DNA of 64,000 nt, taken from JBCBSP01 sp039819095. Lineage in GTDB: Bacteria; Pseudomonadota; Alphaproteobacteria; Caulobacterales; Maricaulaceae. How positions within the stretch are numbered: the first letter of the stretch is position 1; each line of letters opens with the position of its first letter. A program made the translations under genes and the position numbers. The notes beneath the pieces were generated by a model. The model had not been told where the DNA came from, made no database searches, and saw only the letters and a program-made list of their open reading frames with translations. Shown here piece after piece: positions 41,379 to 50,482 of this stretch. The stretch covers positions 62,001-126,000 of the forward strand of contig JBCBSP010000003.1 of assembly GCA_039819095.1 (NCBI GenBank), given 5' to 3'.

Positions 41379-42280
41379 GAGCGGTCTCCTGATGCGGCGA
41401 GTATGGCGCGCGCCGGACCCAGATGCAGACGCTCCACCATCCGGCCTCCAATGGCGATGGCGCCGCGACCGGCCTGGGCTGAATCATCGAACGCAGCGAC
41501 GACCATGCGGGCCCAGTCAACTTCTTGCGGGCTCGGAGAGAAGGCGCGATTGGCGGGCTCCACCTGGCTGGGGTGAATCAATGTCTTGCCGTCAAACCCC
41601 ATCTGGCGCGCCTCACGCGCCTGAAATTGAAAACCGACCGGATCGGAGAACTCATTATACACCCCGTCCAGCGCGATCAGCCCGGCGGAGCGCGCCGCCA
41701 GGAGGATCTGCGCCAGATGAGGCAGGAGCGGATCACGTCGTTCGCCGGAAAATCGGCAGCGCAGCGCGGCGCCCAGATCATTGGTGCCCGCCACCAGCCC
41801 GGCCAGACGCGCAGCGCTGGTCATCTCGGCAATAAGGCGCAGATTGAGCACCGCAGTCGGACTTTCAATCATCGCCCAGACCAGGCCGTGATAGCCGGCG
41901 CCATCCAGCGCGGCGCGCGCTTCGCGCAACGCAGCCGGGCTATCGACCTTCGGCAGAAGCACCACGTCAGGGCAGGCCGCTGCGGCCAGGGCGATATCCG
42001 CGCCGAAATGCTCATCGCCCAGCGCATTGATGCGCAGCACGTGTTCGGCCTCTTTCGCATCGCCGCGCCAGGCGGCCACCGCCTCATGCGCAGCCTCACG
42101 CGCCGCCGCCTTGGACGCCGGCGCGACCGCGTCCTCCAGGTCCAGGATCAGGACATCGGCGCCCAGGCCCGCGGCTTTTTCGAGCGCGCGCGGCTTGTCG
42201 CCGGGGACGAACAGGGCCGAGCGTCGCGCGCGAGGCGCATTGCGGCCCTCGCCTCGCGCAACATCTGAGCTAGTCTGCAT
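41375..42280 (-). CDS. CitE/HpcH-like CoA ester lyase
   Basis: This TIM-barrel lyase of 301 residues is related to citrate lyase beta and malyl-CoA/citramalyl-CoA lyases. RSALFVPGDKPRALEKA is the N-terminal phosphate/CoA-binding signature, LEDAV holds a metal-ligand region near 48, and MIESPTAVLNL includes the second metal-binding glutamate near 147; GKTLIHPSQ near 255 binds the CoA. Such proteins cleave 3-hydroxyacyl-CoA esters to acetyl-CoA or propionyl-CoA and a ketoacid. The ATG at 42280 has GAGGA seven bases upstream. It diverges from the kinase-DUF429 gene, 27 bp away. Confidence 0.87.
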   Translation of the reverse strand: MQTSSDVARGEGRNAPRARRSALFVPGDKPRALEKAAGLGADVLILDLEDAVAPASKAAAREAAHEAVAAWRGDAKEAEHVLRINALGDEHFGADIALAAAACPDVVLLPKVDSPAALREARAALDGAGYHGLVWAMIESPTAVLNLRLIAEMTSAARLAGLVAGTNDLGAALRCRFSGERRDPLLPHLAQILLAARSAGLIALDGVYNEFSDPVGFQFQAREARQMGFDGKTLIHPSQVEPANRAFSPSPQEVDWARMVVAAFDDSAQAGRGAIAIGGRMVERLHLGPARAILAASGDRS

Positions 42281-42307
42281 GGCGCGTCCTCGCATCCTGC
42301 TGAACTT

Positions 42308-43927
42308 ATGAAGCTGAACCCCGTGATACCGCCCGCATCGCCTCGCGTCATCGTCCTGTCTTCACATGTCGCCGCCAGCGCCGTAGGCGGCGGCGTCACA
42401 TCCGCCGTGCTGCGCGCCGACGGGTTTGACCCGGTGCTCGTCCCGACGGTTACGCTTGGCCGGCATCCCGGACGCGGCGCGCCCGGCGGCGGGCCGGTGG
42501 CGACGGCCATCCTTGAAGGCATGCTGGCAGGCCTGCGGGCCGAGGGGGTCGACGCCCAGGCCGCTGGCCTGCTCACGGGATATTTCGCTAGCGCTGAACA
42601 GGTGGCCGCCGCCGCGCGCTTCATCGACGAGGCGCGTGCGGTGAACCCATCGCTGCGCGTGATGGTCGACCCCATTCTTGGCGATCACCGCACGGACGGG
42701 GCCGGACAGCTCTATGTCGGCGAGGACGTCGCTGCAGCGATCCGCGATCAGCTGATCGCGCGAGCCGATTATCTGACGCCGAACACGTTCGAGCTCGGCT
42801 GGCTGATCGACGAAACGCTTCACGCGTCAGGCACGATTGAAACCGCTGCTGAGACATTGCGCCGTCAGGCTCGAACCGACGCCTGCGTCGCCGTCACTTC
42901 AGCACCGAGCCGGCTCGGCGAACCAGGCGAAGGCGAGCTGGGCGTTCTGGTTTGTGAAGGCTCTGACGCGCGCCTCTTCACGCGACCGCCGCGCGCTGCC
43001 GTTTCGAACGGGGTTGGCGATGCTTTCGCCGCCTTCTGGTACGCCGACCTGATCAAGGGTTTGCCCGCCGAGCGGGCCGCCGGCCGGGCTGAGGCGCGCG
43101 TGGCGCAGCTTCTCAAATGCAGGGATGAGCGCGGCCTGGCCGAACTCCCGCTCCGGTTTGAGGACCTCAGCCGACCGGTCGCACCTCTGCCCGGACGCCG
43201 TCCTGGCGCGAACGCGCCGGCCTGGGTGCTCGGACTTGACGGGGCGAAAGCGGGCTGGGTGGGCGTTTTCCTGGATCTGAATGGAGTCGAGGCGCCGCAT
43301 GCGCGCCTTTTCGCCGATTTTCGCTCCGCGCTCGACGCGCCTGAACGCGCTCATATCATTGCTGTGGACATGCCCATCGGGTTTTGCGATGCGCCCGAAG
43401 CCGAGGGCTCCGGTCGCGCGTGCGAGCGTCTGGCGCGCGCCCGGCTGGGCGCGCGGCGCAGCTCCATCTTCGCCTCACCTCTGCGCGATGCGCTGCCGGC
43501 GACCGATTATCGCGACGCGCTGGCGCGCAATCGCGCCGCCGGCGGGCCTGGCCTGTCCAGACAGAGCTTTCACCTCTTCGCCAAAATGCGCGAAATCGAC
43601 ACGATCATGACGCCGGCCCTGGAAGGCTGCGTGCACGAAAGCCACCCGGAACTGGTCTTCACCGTGCTGAACGGCGCACCCATGGCGCACAATAAGAAGG
43701 CCGCCGAAGGCCGGGCCGAACGCCTGCGCGTGCTGACCGAAGCCGGCCTGCCGCTCAGCCTGTTCGAGCCCCACCCGCTAACGCGATCACAAGCCGCACC
43801 GGACGATCTTGTAGACGCCGGGGCGCTTGCCCTGACTGCTCAAAGGCTCGCCCAGGGCCAAGCGCTGAGCCTGCCGGACGATCCGCCGCGCGATCGCCGC
43901 GGCCTGCGCATGGCGATCTTCGCCTAA
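42308..43927 (+). CDS. Fusion: pyridoxal-kinase-like domain + DUF429 domain
   Basis: One uninterrupted frame of 539 residues joins two unrelated domains. Residues 1-270 are a ribokinase-like pyridoxal kinase (PdxY/PdxK type): SSHVAASAVGG at the start, VDPILGD near 121, TPNTFELGWL near 158 and the catalytic NGVGDAFAA near 236. Residues about 305-539 match DUF429, a predicted RNase H-fold family, with WVLGLDGAKAGW, VDMPIGFCD near 357, RRSSIFASP and a late ESHPELVF. Kinases of this type phosphorylate pyridoxal for vitamin B6 salvage; the DUF429 function is unknown. A proline-rich linker lies between them. Confidence 0.82.
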   Translation: MKLNPVIPPASPRVIVLSSHVAASAVGGGVTSAVLRADGFDPVLVPTVTLGRHPGRGAPGGGPVATAILEGMLAGLRAEGVDAQAAGLLTGYFASAEQVAAAARFIDEARAVNPSLRVMVDPILGDHRTDGAGQLYVGEDVAAAIRDQLIARADYLTPNTFELGWLIDETLHASGTIETAAETLRRQARTDACVAVTSAPSRLGEPGEGELGVLVCEGSDARLFTRPPRAAVSNGVGDAFAAFWYADLIKGLPAERAAGRAEARVAQLLKCRDERGLAELPLRFEDLSRPVAPLPGRRPGANAPAWVLGLDGAKAGWVGVFLDLNGVEAPHARLFADFRSALDAPERAHIIAVDMPIGFCDAPEAEGSGRACERLARARLGARRSSIFASPLRDALPATDYRDALARNRAAGGPGLSRQSFHLFAKMREIDTIMTPALEGCVHESHPELVFTVLNGAPMAHNKKAAEGRAERLRVLTEAGLPLSLFEPHPLTRSQAAPDDLVDAGALALTAQRLAQGQALSLPDDPPRDRRGLRMAIFA

Positions 43928-43969
43928 GGCGCTTGCGTGAAGCGCACGAGCGGTCTACGCCCCGCCTTC

Positions 43970-45109
43970 ATGAGCGAACAGATTGAGATACGCGGCTTTA
44001 TCGCACCCGGCTTTGAACCGGTCGCGGACGCTTTCAGAGCCAATTTCGCCGCCGGAAACGAGATCGGCGCCGGCTTCGCGCTGATGCAGGATGGCGAGGT
44101 CCGCATCGATATCCATGCCGGCGCGGCTGACCGCGGGGGCGCGCGCGCCTGGAGCGGTGAGACGCTCGCGCCGATCTTCTCAACCGGCAAGGCGGTCACC
44201 GCCCTGGTTATGGCCTGGCTCGTCGATCAGGGCCGTATCGCGTACGACACGCCGATCGCAGCGGTCTGGCCAGACTTCGGCGTACACGGCAAGGACGCCA
44301 TCACACTGGAAATGGCGTTGTCACATCAGACCGGCTTCACCGGCGTGGCCGAGGAAATGGATGCCGGCGACTGGCTTGATCGCGAGGTGATGGAGCCGCG
44401 CATCGCCGCTCAGTCCCCGCTCTGGACGCCCGGCGACGGCTCAGCCTATCAGCCGATCAGCTTCGGCGTCATCGCCGACGCGGTCGCGCGACGGGTCGAT
44501 AGCGACCAGCGCACCATCGCCGCCATTTTACACGAGGAAATGACCGGGCCCTTCGGCATTGACTTTCATATCGGGCTGCCTGAAGCCGAGCATGATCGCG
44601 CCGCCACCCATAAGCTTCCGCCGCGCCCGGCTTATCTCGGCGAGATCAACACCGCCACCGAGATCGCCTTCCTGAAGCCCTGGTCGAGCCCGGGCCGCCG
44701 GGGCGCCAGCGCCTGGCGCTCTGCTGAACTGCCCGCCGCCAACGCCCATGCCACGGCCGGCGCGATCGCCGCGCTGATGCAGCTTTTCGCCTGCGGCGGC
44801 CGGCTGGGTGAAGAACGCCTGCTCACCCCTGGCGTCGTGCAAGACGCCATGCGTGAGCGCGTTTCCGGCCAGGACCGCGTCCTGCCTTTCGATCTGGCGT
44901 ACGGCGCCGGGGTGATGATCAATCGGAAGAGCGGGTTGCTCGGTCCAGAACCCTCCACGGTGGGTCATTACGGATTTGGCGGAAGCTGCGGCTTCGCTGA
45001 TCCGGTGCGGGGAGTTTCCGGCGCCTATGTGATGAACCGCCAGATGGATGTTCTGGTTGGCGATGATCGCGCGATGCGCCTGATCAACGCCGCCTATGCC
45101 TGCCTTTGA
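43970..45109 (+). CDS. Serine beta-lactamase-like esterase (EstB/class C fold)
   Basis: This penicillin-binding-protein-like hydrolase of 379 residues has the SxxK motif in FSTGKAVTAL near residue 64 and a Y at the YxN-type position after PGDGSAYQ near 153. FIAPGFEPVADAF at the N-terminus is typical of the EstB-like group, which hydrolyses esters rather than beta-lactams. There is no signal peptide, so it acts in the cytoplasm. A GTG at 43937 preceded by AAGG could add 11 residues. It follows the fusion gene at 42 bp and may share its transcript. Confidence 0.82.
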   Translation: MSEQIEIRGFIAPGFEPVADAFRANFAAGNEIGAGFALMQDGEVRIDIHAGAADRGGARAWSGETLAPIFSTGKAVTALVMAWLVDQGRIAYDTPIAAVWPDFGVHGKDAITLEMALSHQTGFTGVAEEMDAGDWLDREVMEPRIAAQSPLWTPGDGSAYQPISFGVIADAVARRVDSDQRTIAAILHEEMTGPFGIDFHIGLPEAEHDRAATHKLPPRPAYLGEINTATEIAFLKPWSSPGRRGASAWRSAELPAANAHATAGAIAALMQLFACGGRLGEERLLTPGVVQDAMRERVSGQDRVLPFDLAYGAGVMINRKSGLLGPEPSTVGHYGFGGSCGFADPVRGVSGAYVMNRQMDVLVGDDRAMRLINAAYACL

Positions 45110-45157
45110 AGTCCAGCCCCCTGCATTCCTAGACTCCGGATCAAGCCCGCACCGACC

Positions 45158-45182
45158 TTCTCCCTTCCCCTCGGGGGAGGAG
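45158..45182. repeat. Short intergenic C-rich/G-rich palindrome
   Basis: CTCCC at 45160-45164 and GGGAG at 45175-45179 flank an inner CCCC-TC-GGGG hairpin. It is of the same style as the elements at 15281 and 51902 and lies in the gap between the convergent hydrolase and cold-shock genes. Confidence 0.4.
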
Positions 45183-45246
45183 ATTGGCGCCTGGCTGAAA
45201 CCTATATGCGTCCTTCGAGACGTCCTCGGCGCCAACTCGCAGCACA

Positions 45247-45281
45247 AAGAAAACGGGCGCGCCCTTGTCAGGCGCGCCCGT
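45247..45281 (-). terminator. Intrinsic terminator of the cold-shock gene
   Basis: ACGGGCGCGCC at 45253-45263 is fully complementary to GGCGCGCCCGT at 45271-45281, an 11-bp stem with a seven-base loop. On the reverse strand the stem is followed by TTTCTTTGTG. It lies 26 bp after the cold-shock stop. Confidence 0.88.
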
Positions 45282-45306
45282 TCCTTGATCTTCAGATCGC
45301 CGGGGT

Positions 45307-45519
45307 TTAGTCGGCGACTTGCAGATTGACCGCTTTCGGGCCCTTGCCGCGCTTGTCCGGCTCGGTTTCGAACTCGACGCGCTGGCCGTCAGCCAGACCG
45401 GTCAGGCCAGCGGCCTGAACAGCGGTGATGTGGACAAAGACGTCCTTGTCGCCATCATCCGGGGTGATGAAGCCGAAGCCTTTGGTGGTGTTGAAAAACT
45501 TGACAGTTCCAGAAGTCAT
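45307..45519 (-). CDS. Cold-shock domain protein (CspA family)
   Basis: This 70-residue nucleic-acid-binding protein is a single OB-fold. GTVKFFNTTKGFGFI carries the RNP1-like motif KGFGFI and DVFVHI is the RNP2-like motif. These proteins act as RNA chaperones. The ATG at 45519 has GGAAGGG nine bases upstream and gives the normal size. The 246 bp before it hold no gene and may form the long leader common to csp genes. Confidence 0.93.
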   Translation of the reverse strand: MTSGTVKFFNTTKGFGFITPDDGDKDVFVHITAVQAAGLTGLADGQRVEFETEPDKRGKGPKAVNLQVAD

Positions 45520-45765
45520 AGGTGGGAACCCTTCCCAGGCGCGCCGCGTCCGACGCATAAGTCTTAAGCGCGTCCAGCGTCCTGGGCACGAGATACGGAC
45601 AAGTCATTTCGGGGAAGGTGGAACCGCGTCGACATCACGTCGGGCATTGCAACTCTCGAGTCTTCGCCGGGCCTGTAGTCGGCCGCCCGTTAAGATGCAT
45701 TATGCCTGAAAAAACGCCCGCTCACAAGCAAGCTCGGCTTGGATCGCGAATCCGGGAGGCGCCTG

Positions 45766-46110
45766 ATGACTGATGACGAGACCCCGCCGCCATCTCGCAC
45801 CAGCGCTGCGGCCCGCCGGCGCGAGCGTCGCGCGCGCCTGAGCGCAGAGCGTCGCGGCGAGCGCGGCGCCGCCGATGCGGTCGGCAGCATCAAGTTCGCG
45901 GGCTTCGCGGCGGCCCTGCTGGTCTTCGTCGCTGTTGCGGCCGGATTTCGTGAAAGCGAGGCCGCCCAGCGGCTCGCCGGCGCATTCGCCGTGCTGGGAC
46001 CGCTGGCGGAACCGGGCTTTCTTGGCGTCTCGCCGCTGGAATGGATCGGGCTTGTCATCGTTTTTGCGATCATCGCCCGGCTGGCCATCAAGGCGACCCG
46101 CCGGAGATGA
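45766..46110 (+). CDS. Small two-span membrane protein of unknown function
   Basis: The 114-residue protein is not recognised. The first 40 residues are hydrophilic and arginine-rich (AAARRRERRARLSAERRGER), followed by a span at about residues 43-60, an amphipathic middle and a second span at about 85-105 ending in KATRRR. GGGAGG lies six bases before the ATG at 45766, better than an upstream TTG at 45739. It precedes asd by 71 bp in the same direction. Confidence 0.65.
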   Translation: MTDDETPPPSRTSAAARRRERRARLSAERRGERGAADAVGSIKFAGFAAALLVFVAVAAGFRESEAAQRLAGAFAVLGPLAEPGFLGVSPLEWIGLVIVFAIIARLAIKATRRR

Positions 46111-46181
46111 CCATCTAGGCGCCGCGCCGCGAGACGCTTACATGGTGCGCTGCAACACCGATTGAAGAAGAGCTGAAACCC

Positions 46182-47203
<1,022 letters not shown>

Positions 47204-47207
<4 letters not shown>

Positions 47208-47644
47208 GCTGTCCGCCGCTCGGTAAGCCAGACCCAGAAGCTGATTAGAACGGCTGTGCCTGAGATCAACGTCATCAGGGTCCCCGGTATGAAGTGCACA
47301 TAGCCGGGCAGGTCGAGGAAGAAGAAATACCCAAGGTCGGCGAAGCCGCCGACCATGCCGGTGACCCAGATCGCGGTGAGATTTCGCCGCCAGATAAAGA
47401 CCGCGCCAATCATTGTCGCGATGCCGAACCAAGCAAGATTCCAGGCGTGCTGATCCTGAATTCCGCCCACTGCAGCGGGGTAGTCCATAGCCAGCGTATC
47501 CGGCGCGACAGCATCAGCAATGGCCTGGAAACCCGAGGCCGTATCGCCTGCGAGAACAAGAACACCGGCGAACAGGTGTACAAGACCCCAGATAACCCAG
47601 AGAATCGCAGCGAGCTTAAGTGCGAGGGCCTTGGGCTGAGACAT
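47204..47644 (-). CDS. Uncharacterised four-span membrane protein
   Basis: The 146-residue protein has about four membrane spans: AAILWVIWGLVHLFAGVLVLA, AWFGIATMIGAVFI, WVTGMVGGFADLGYFFFL and TLISGTAVLISFWVWL. A family name is not recognised. It diverges from a MarR gene, with a perfect AGTTGA/TCAACT repeat in the gap, and so is the likely target of that regulator. The ATG at 47644 with AAAAGGCG upstream is preferred to an ATG at 47677. Confidence 0.75.
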
Positions 47645-47700
47645 CTTCGTTACGCCTTTTGGGAGGGAAATCCACATGCAGTCAGCTGGTTAACTCAATA

Positions 47701-47717
47701 AGTTGATAAAGTCAACT
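47701..47717. promoter_or_regulatory. Candidate MarR operator (AGTTGA-N5-TCAACT)
   Basis: AGTTGA at 47701-47706 and TCAACT at 47712-47717 form a perfect inverted repeat around TAAAG, ending 11 bp before the MarR start. The surrounding AT-rich stretch, with a further GTTAACTCAAT copy just to the left, makes it the obvious control point of the divergent pair. Confidence 0.6.
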
Positions 47718-47728
47718 AAATAGTCCTT

Positions 47729-48142
47729 ATGTCCGATCCTTATGAGCTCGCCTATGAGATTGACCGTCTGATGCGTCGCATCGCGGCGGGAACGCACGCC
47801 AAAGCTCCGGAGTTCGACCCGGAGCGCGTCGGCCCGCTGGGCGGAATGGTGCTGCTGGCGATCGCCGACGCCGGGACGATCTCCATCCAGGCCCTGGCGA
47901 CTCAGATGTCACGTGATAAGGCGCAGATGACGCGCTTGATCCAGAGCCTTGAGGCGAAGTCGCTCCTGCATCGTGAGATCAGCGATGAGGATGCCCGGAT
48001 CAATCTCCTTGAACTCACGCCAAAAGGTGAAGCGCTGGTTGTTGCAATCAAGCACGCGGTTTCAGAGGTGCTGGACGAAATCCTGACGCCTCTGACGCGT
48101 GCGGACCGCGAAAGCCTCTTTGAAATGCTGCAGCGTCTTTGA
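47729..48142 (+). CDS. MarR-family transcriptional regulator
   Basis: This 137-residue winged-helix protein has ISIQALATQMSRDKAQMTRL as the DNA-recognition helix-turn-helix near residues 51-70 and a wing around SDEDARINLLELTPKGEAL near 91-109, the usual MarR order. Ligands of this family are small aromatic or toxic compounds. No Shine-Dalgarno is visible before the ATG; the transcript may be leaderless or nearly so. It probably represses itself and the divergent membrane-protein gene. Confidence 0.87.
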   Translation: MSDPYELAYEIDRLMRRIAAGTHAKAPEFDPERVGPLGGMVLLAIADAGTISIQALATQMSRDKAQMTRLIQSLEAKSLLHREISDEDARINLLELTPKGEALVVAIKHAVSEVLDEILTPLTRADRESLFEMLQRL

Positions 48143-48196
48143 TCCATCGCAATTTCCGGAATGACGCGGGTCGTTTATGCGCCTAAACCGCGCCTC

Positions 48197-49120
48197 ATGA
48201 GCACGCCCGCTGACTCTTCCTCCAACCGCCTTGACCCCGGCCGCGCCGGGGCGACGGCGGTGGCTGGCTATGTGATCTGGGGCGTTTCGCCGATCTTCTA
48301 CAAATGGCTGGAATTCGCCGGGCCGAGCGAGGTGGTTCTGCACCGGGTGATCTGGTCGGCGCCCCTGCTGCTGGCGATCCTCTGGTTCGCGGGTCGCACG
48401 ACCCAGGCCTTCACCCTTCTGGCTGATCGCAAGGCGATCGCCACGCTCGCCCTGACCGCCCTGCTGATCGGGTTCAACTGGTGGCTTTTCGTCTACGCCA
48501 TAACGGTGGACCGGGTGCTTGAAGTCTCTCTGGGCTATTTCATCAACCCGCTGATGAATGTCGCCGTCGGGGTCATCATCGCGCGCGAACGCTTCGGCCG
48601 ATGGCGCGCCTTGGCGGTGGGGCTGGCCGCGCTGGGCGTGATCAATCTGGTGGTCTCCGCCGGCGTGATCCCCTGGATCGGGCTGGCGCTGGCGGTGTCC
48701 TTCACCGGCTATGCCTATCTGCGCAAGACCATCGCGACGGACGGACGGATCGGCCTGTTCTGGGAGACGCTGCTGCTTTTGCCGTTGAGCCTGATCGCGT
48801 TGGTTTGGATGGAGCGGTCCGGCGGCGGCGGGAGTTTTCTTGCAGACCCGGGCCAGGCCGTCTTGTTGATCATGACCGGACCGATGACGGTCTTGCCGCT
48901 GCTCTTCTTCATCATCGGCGCGCGCGGACTGCATTTTGCGACCATCGGCATTCTGCAATTCATTGCGCCGAGCCTGCAGTTCGCCACCGGCATCGCCTAT
49001 GGCGAGCCCTTCACCAGCGCCCATGCGGTCACGTTCGCGCTGATCTGGTCAGGGCTGGCGGTCTTCGTGTTCGACCTTCTAAGGTTCGAACGCCAGCAAC
49101 GCCGAGCGAGTTCAACATGA
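48197..49120 (+). CDS. rarD: EamA-family transporter RarD
   Basis: This 307-residue integral membrane protein has about ten spans. GYVIWGVSPIFYKWLEFAGP followed by HRVIWSAPLL at the N-terminus, and YFINPLMNVAVGV in the middle, are hallmarks of the RarD subgroup of DMT transporters (named from chloramphenicol sensitivity in Pseudomonas). Its substrate is not known. The stop overlaps the ATG of the hydrolase gene (ATGA), so the two are likely co-translated. An in-frame ATG at 48161 is possible but adds a non-conserved lead. Confidence 0.9.
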   Translation: MSTPADSSSNRLDPGRAGATAVAGYVIWGVSPIFYKWLEFAGPSEVVLHRVIWSAPLLLAILWFAGRTTQAFTLLADRKAIATLALTALLIGFNWWLFVYAITVDRVLEVSLGYFINPLMNVAVGVIIARERFGRWRALAVGLAALGVINLVVSAGVIPWIGLALAVSFTGYAYLRKTIATDGRIGLFWETLLLLPLSLIALVWMERSGGGGSFLADPGQAVLLIMTGPMTVLPLLFFIIGARGLHFATIGILQFIAPSLQFATGIAYGEPFTSAHAVTFALIWSGLAVFVFDLLRFERQQRRASST

Positions 49121-50109
49121 ATGCCTCCCTCTCCCGCCCCTACCCCGACATGCCGCCGGCGCGGCGGATCAATGTCGGCGAGGTGACGCTGTCGGTGCAT
49201 CTCGATGGACCGGAGGACGGCGTTCCGGTCGTGCTTCTGCACGGCTGGCCGGAGCTCGCCTATTCCTGGAAGCGTCAGATCCCGGTTCTCGCCGAGGCCG
49301 GATTCCGCGTCATCGCGCCGGACATGCGCGGCTATGGCCGGTCGGATGCGCCCCATGAAGTCGCGGCCTATGGCGTGGACCATCTGATCAGCGACCTCGC
49401 CGGCCTGCTGGATGCGCTGGGCCATGAGAAGGCGGTCATGATCGGCCATGACTGGGGCGGCATCTTTATGTGGCACGCCGCCTGCCTTGTCCCGGAGCGT
49501 TTTCTCGGCGCTGTGGGCGTGAACACGCCCCACCTGCCGCGCGGCGCCAAACCGCCGACCGAGGTTTTCGCCGAGATGGCGGGCGATGAGCACTATATCG
49601 TCAGGCTTCAGGACGAGGCGATGGATGGGGCTTTCGCCGGGCGGGAAGAGGATTTCTTCGCCTTCACCTTCGCAGCGCCGCCGCCATCGTCCGATCTCGA
49701 TAAGCTTCCCCCCTCGATCGCGCATCTGCCCAAACGCTTTGAGCGCTTTGTCGAACGCGGCGGGCTGCAGTCGGAAGATCAGTGCGTGCTGAGCGCTGAA
49801 GAACGCGCCATCTACGCTGACGCCTATCGCAGAAGCGGGTTTCGCGGCGGGTTCAATTACTATCGCAATTTCGATGCGAACTGGGAGCGGCTCGGCGGGG
49901 TGGACCACCGGCTAGCCATGCCGTGCCTGATGATCTCGGCCGAATGCGATTTCATGCTGCCGCCCAAGCTGACGATGTGGATGCCGGCGCTGTGCTCAGA
50001 TCTGGAGCGCCATGTGATCGGGGATATCGGCCACTGGACCCAGGCCGAAGCGCCCGGCGAGCTGAACGGGTTTCTGGAAGAGTGGCTGGTGCGGCGGTTT
50101 GGGGCTTAA
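49117..50109 (+). CDS. Alpha/beta hydrolase, epoxide hydrolase type
   Basis: This 330-residue enzyme probably opens epoxides to diols. HGWPELAYSW near residue 41 is the HGxP oxyanion motif, GHDWGG near 109 gives an aspartate nucleophile rather than serine, and GYGRSDAP lies between. Tyrosines of the cap domain such as FNYYRNF near 248 can polarise the epoxide, and GHWTQAEAP near 306 has the catalytic histidine. The gene starts in the end of rarD. Haloalkane dehalogenases share the Asp nucleophile, but the HGWP motif and cap tyrosines favour epoxide hydrolase. Confidence 0.87.
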   Translation: MNASLSRPYPDMPPARRINVGEVTLSVHLDGPEDGVPVVLLHGWPELAYSWKRQIPVLAEAGFRVIAPDMRGYGRSDAPHEVAAYGVDHLISDLAGLLDALGHEKAVMIGHDWGGIFMWHAACLVPERFLGAVGVNTPHLPRGAKPPTEVFAEMAGDEHYIVRLQDEAMDGAFAGREEDFFAFTFAAPPPSSDLDKLPPSIAHLPKRFERFVERGGLQSEDQCVLSAEERAIYADAYRRSGFRGGFNYYRNFDANWERLGGVDHRLAMPCLMISAECDFMLPPKLTMWMPALCSDLERHVIGDIGHWTQAEAPGELNGFLEEWLVRRFGA

Positions 50110-50482
50110 TTGTGGACAAGCGCCATATGCGCAGTTGTGCGTAGATCGCGAATCTGTTCTTCTAACGTTCCGGAAAGGAGGTTATCTATGGCCAAATTTT
50201 TGGATACTCCCGCCTCGTGCTAGCGGTGCATCGCTAGAACATCGAACCGCAGGGAGACGAGGGAAACGCGGAAGGGTGTCCTGCTTCGCGGATGCTTTGT
50301 GGGACATAACCGCCCGGAATGGATGCACCCGGACTGGGTTTCGGTCCGCAGGAGCGGGTACCCGAACGAACGCGGAAGGTAGAGGTTTGACTGATCCGGA
50401 GCAGGAGACCGTGCAGAGCATGGCCACTCTTTCGCGCCGGTGTCAGCACGAGGGCGGCCTTCAACCCTCACTTTGATAGGCG
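50110..50482 (+). other. Unassigned interval with strong Shine-Dalgarno, 11-codon frame and hairpins
   Basis: This 373-bp gap between the epoxide hydrolase and folC holds no recognisable gene. GGAAAGGAGGT at 50172-50182, nearly the full anti-16S match, precedes ATG 50188, which opens an 11-codon frame (MAKFLDTPASC) ending at TAG 50221-50223. Hairpins follow: CTAGCG/CGCTAG at 50220-50237 around the stop codon, CGCG(G)AAG/CTTCGCG at 50267-50290, and CGGACT/GGTCCG at 50330-50348. Several frames are open on both strands, but none has recognisable protein similarity. It may be a structured RNA with a leader peptide or a decayed gene; no terminator with a T tract was found. Confidence 0.4.

Noticed and set aside
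50110..50482. tmRNA, RNase P RNA, SRP RNA or group II intron
   Set aside because: The diagnostic sequences (tRNA-like ends with a T loop, RNase P conserved regions, domain V of group II introns) are not present.
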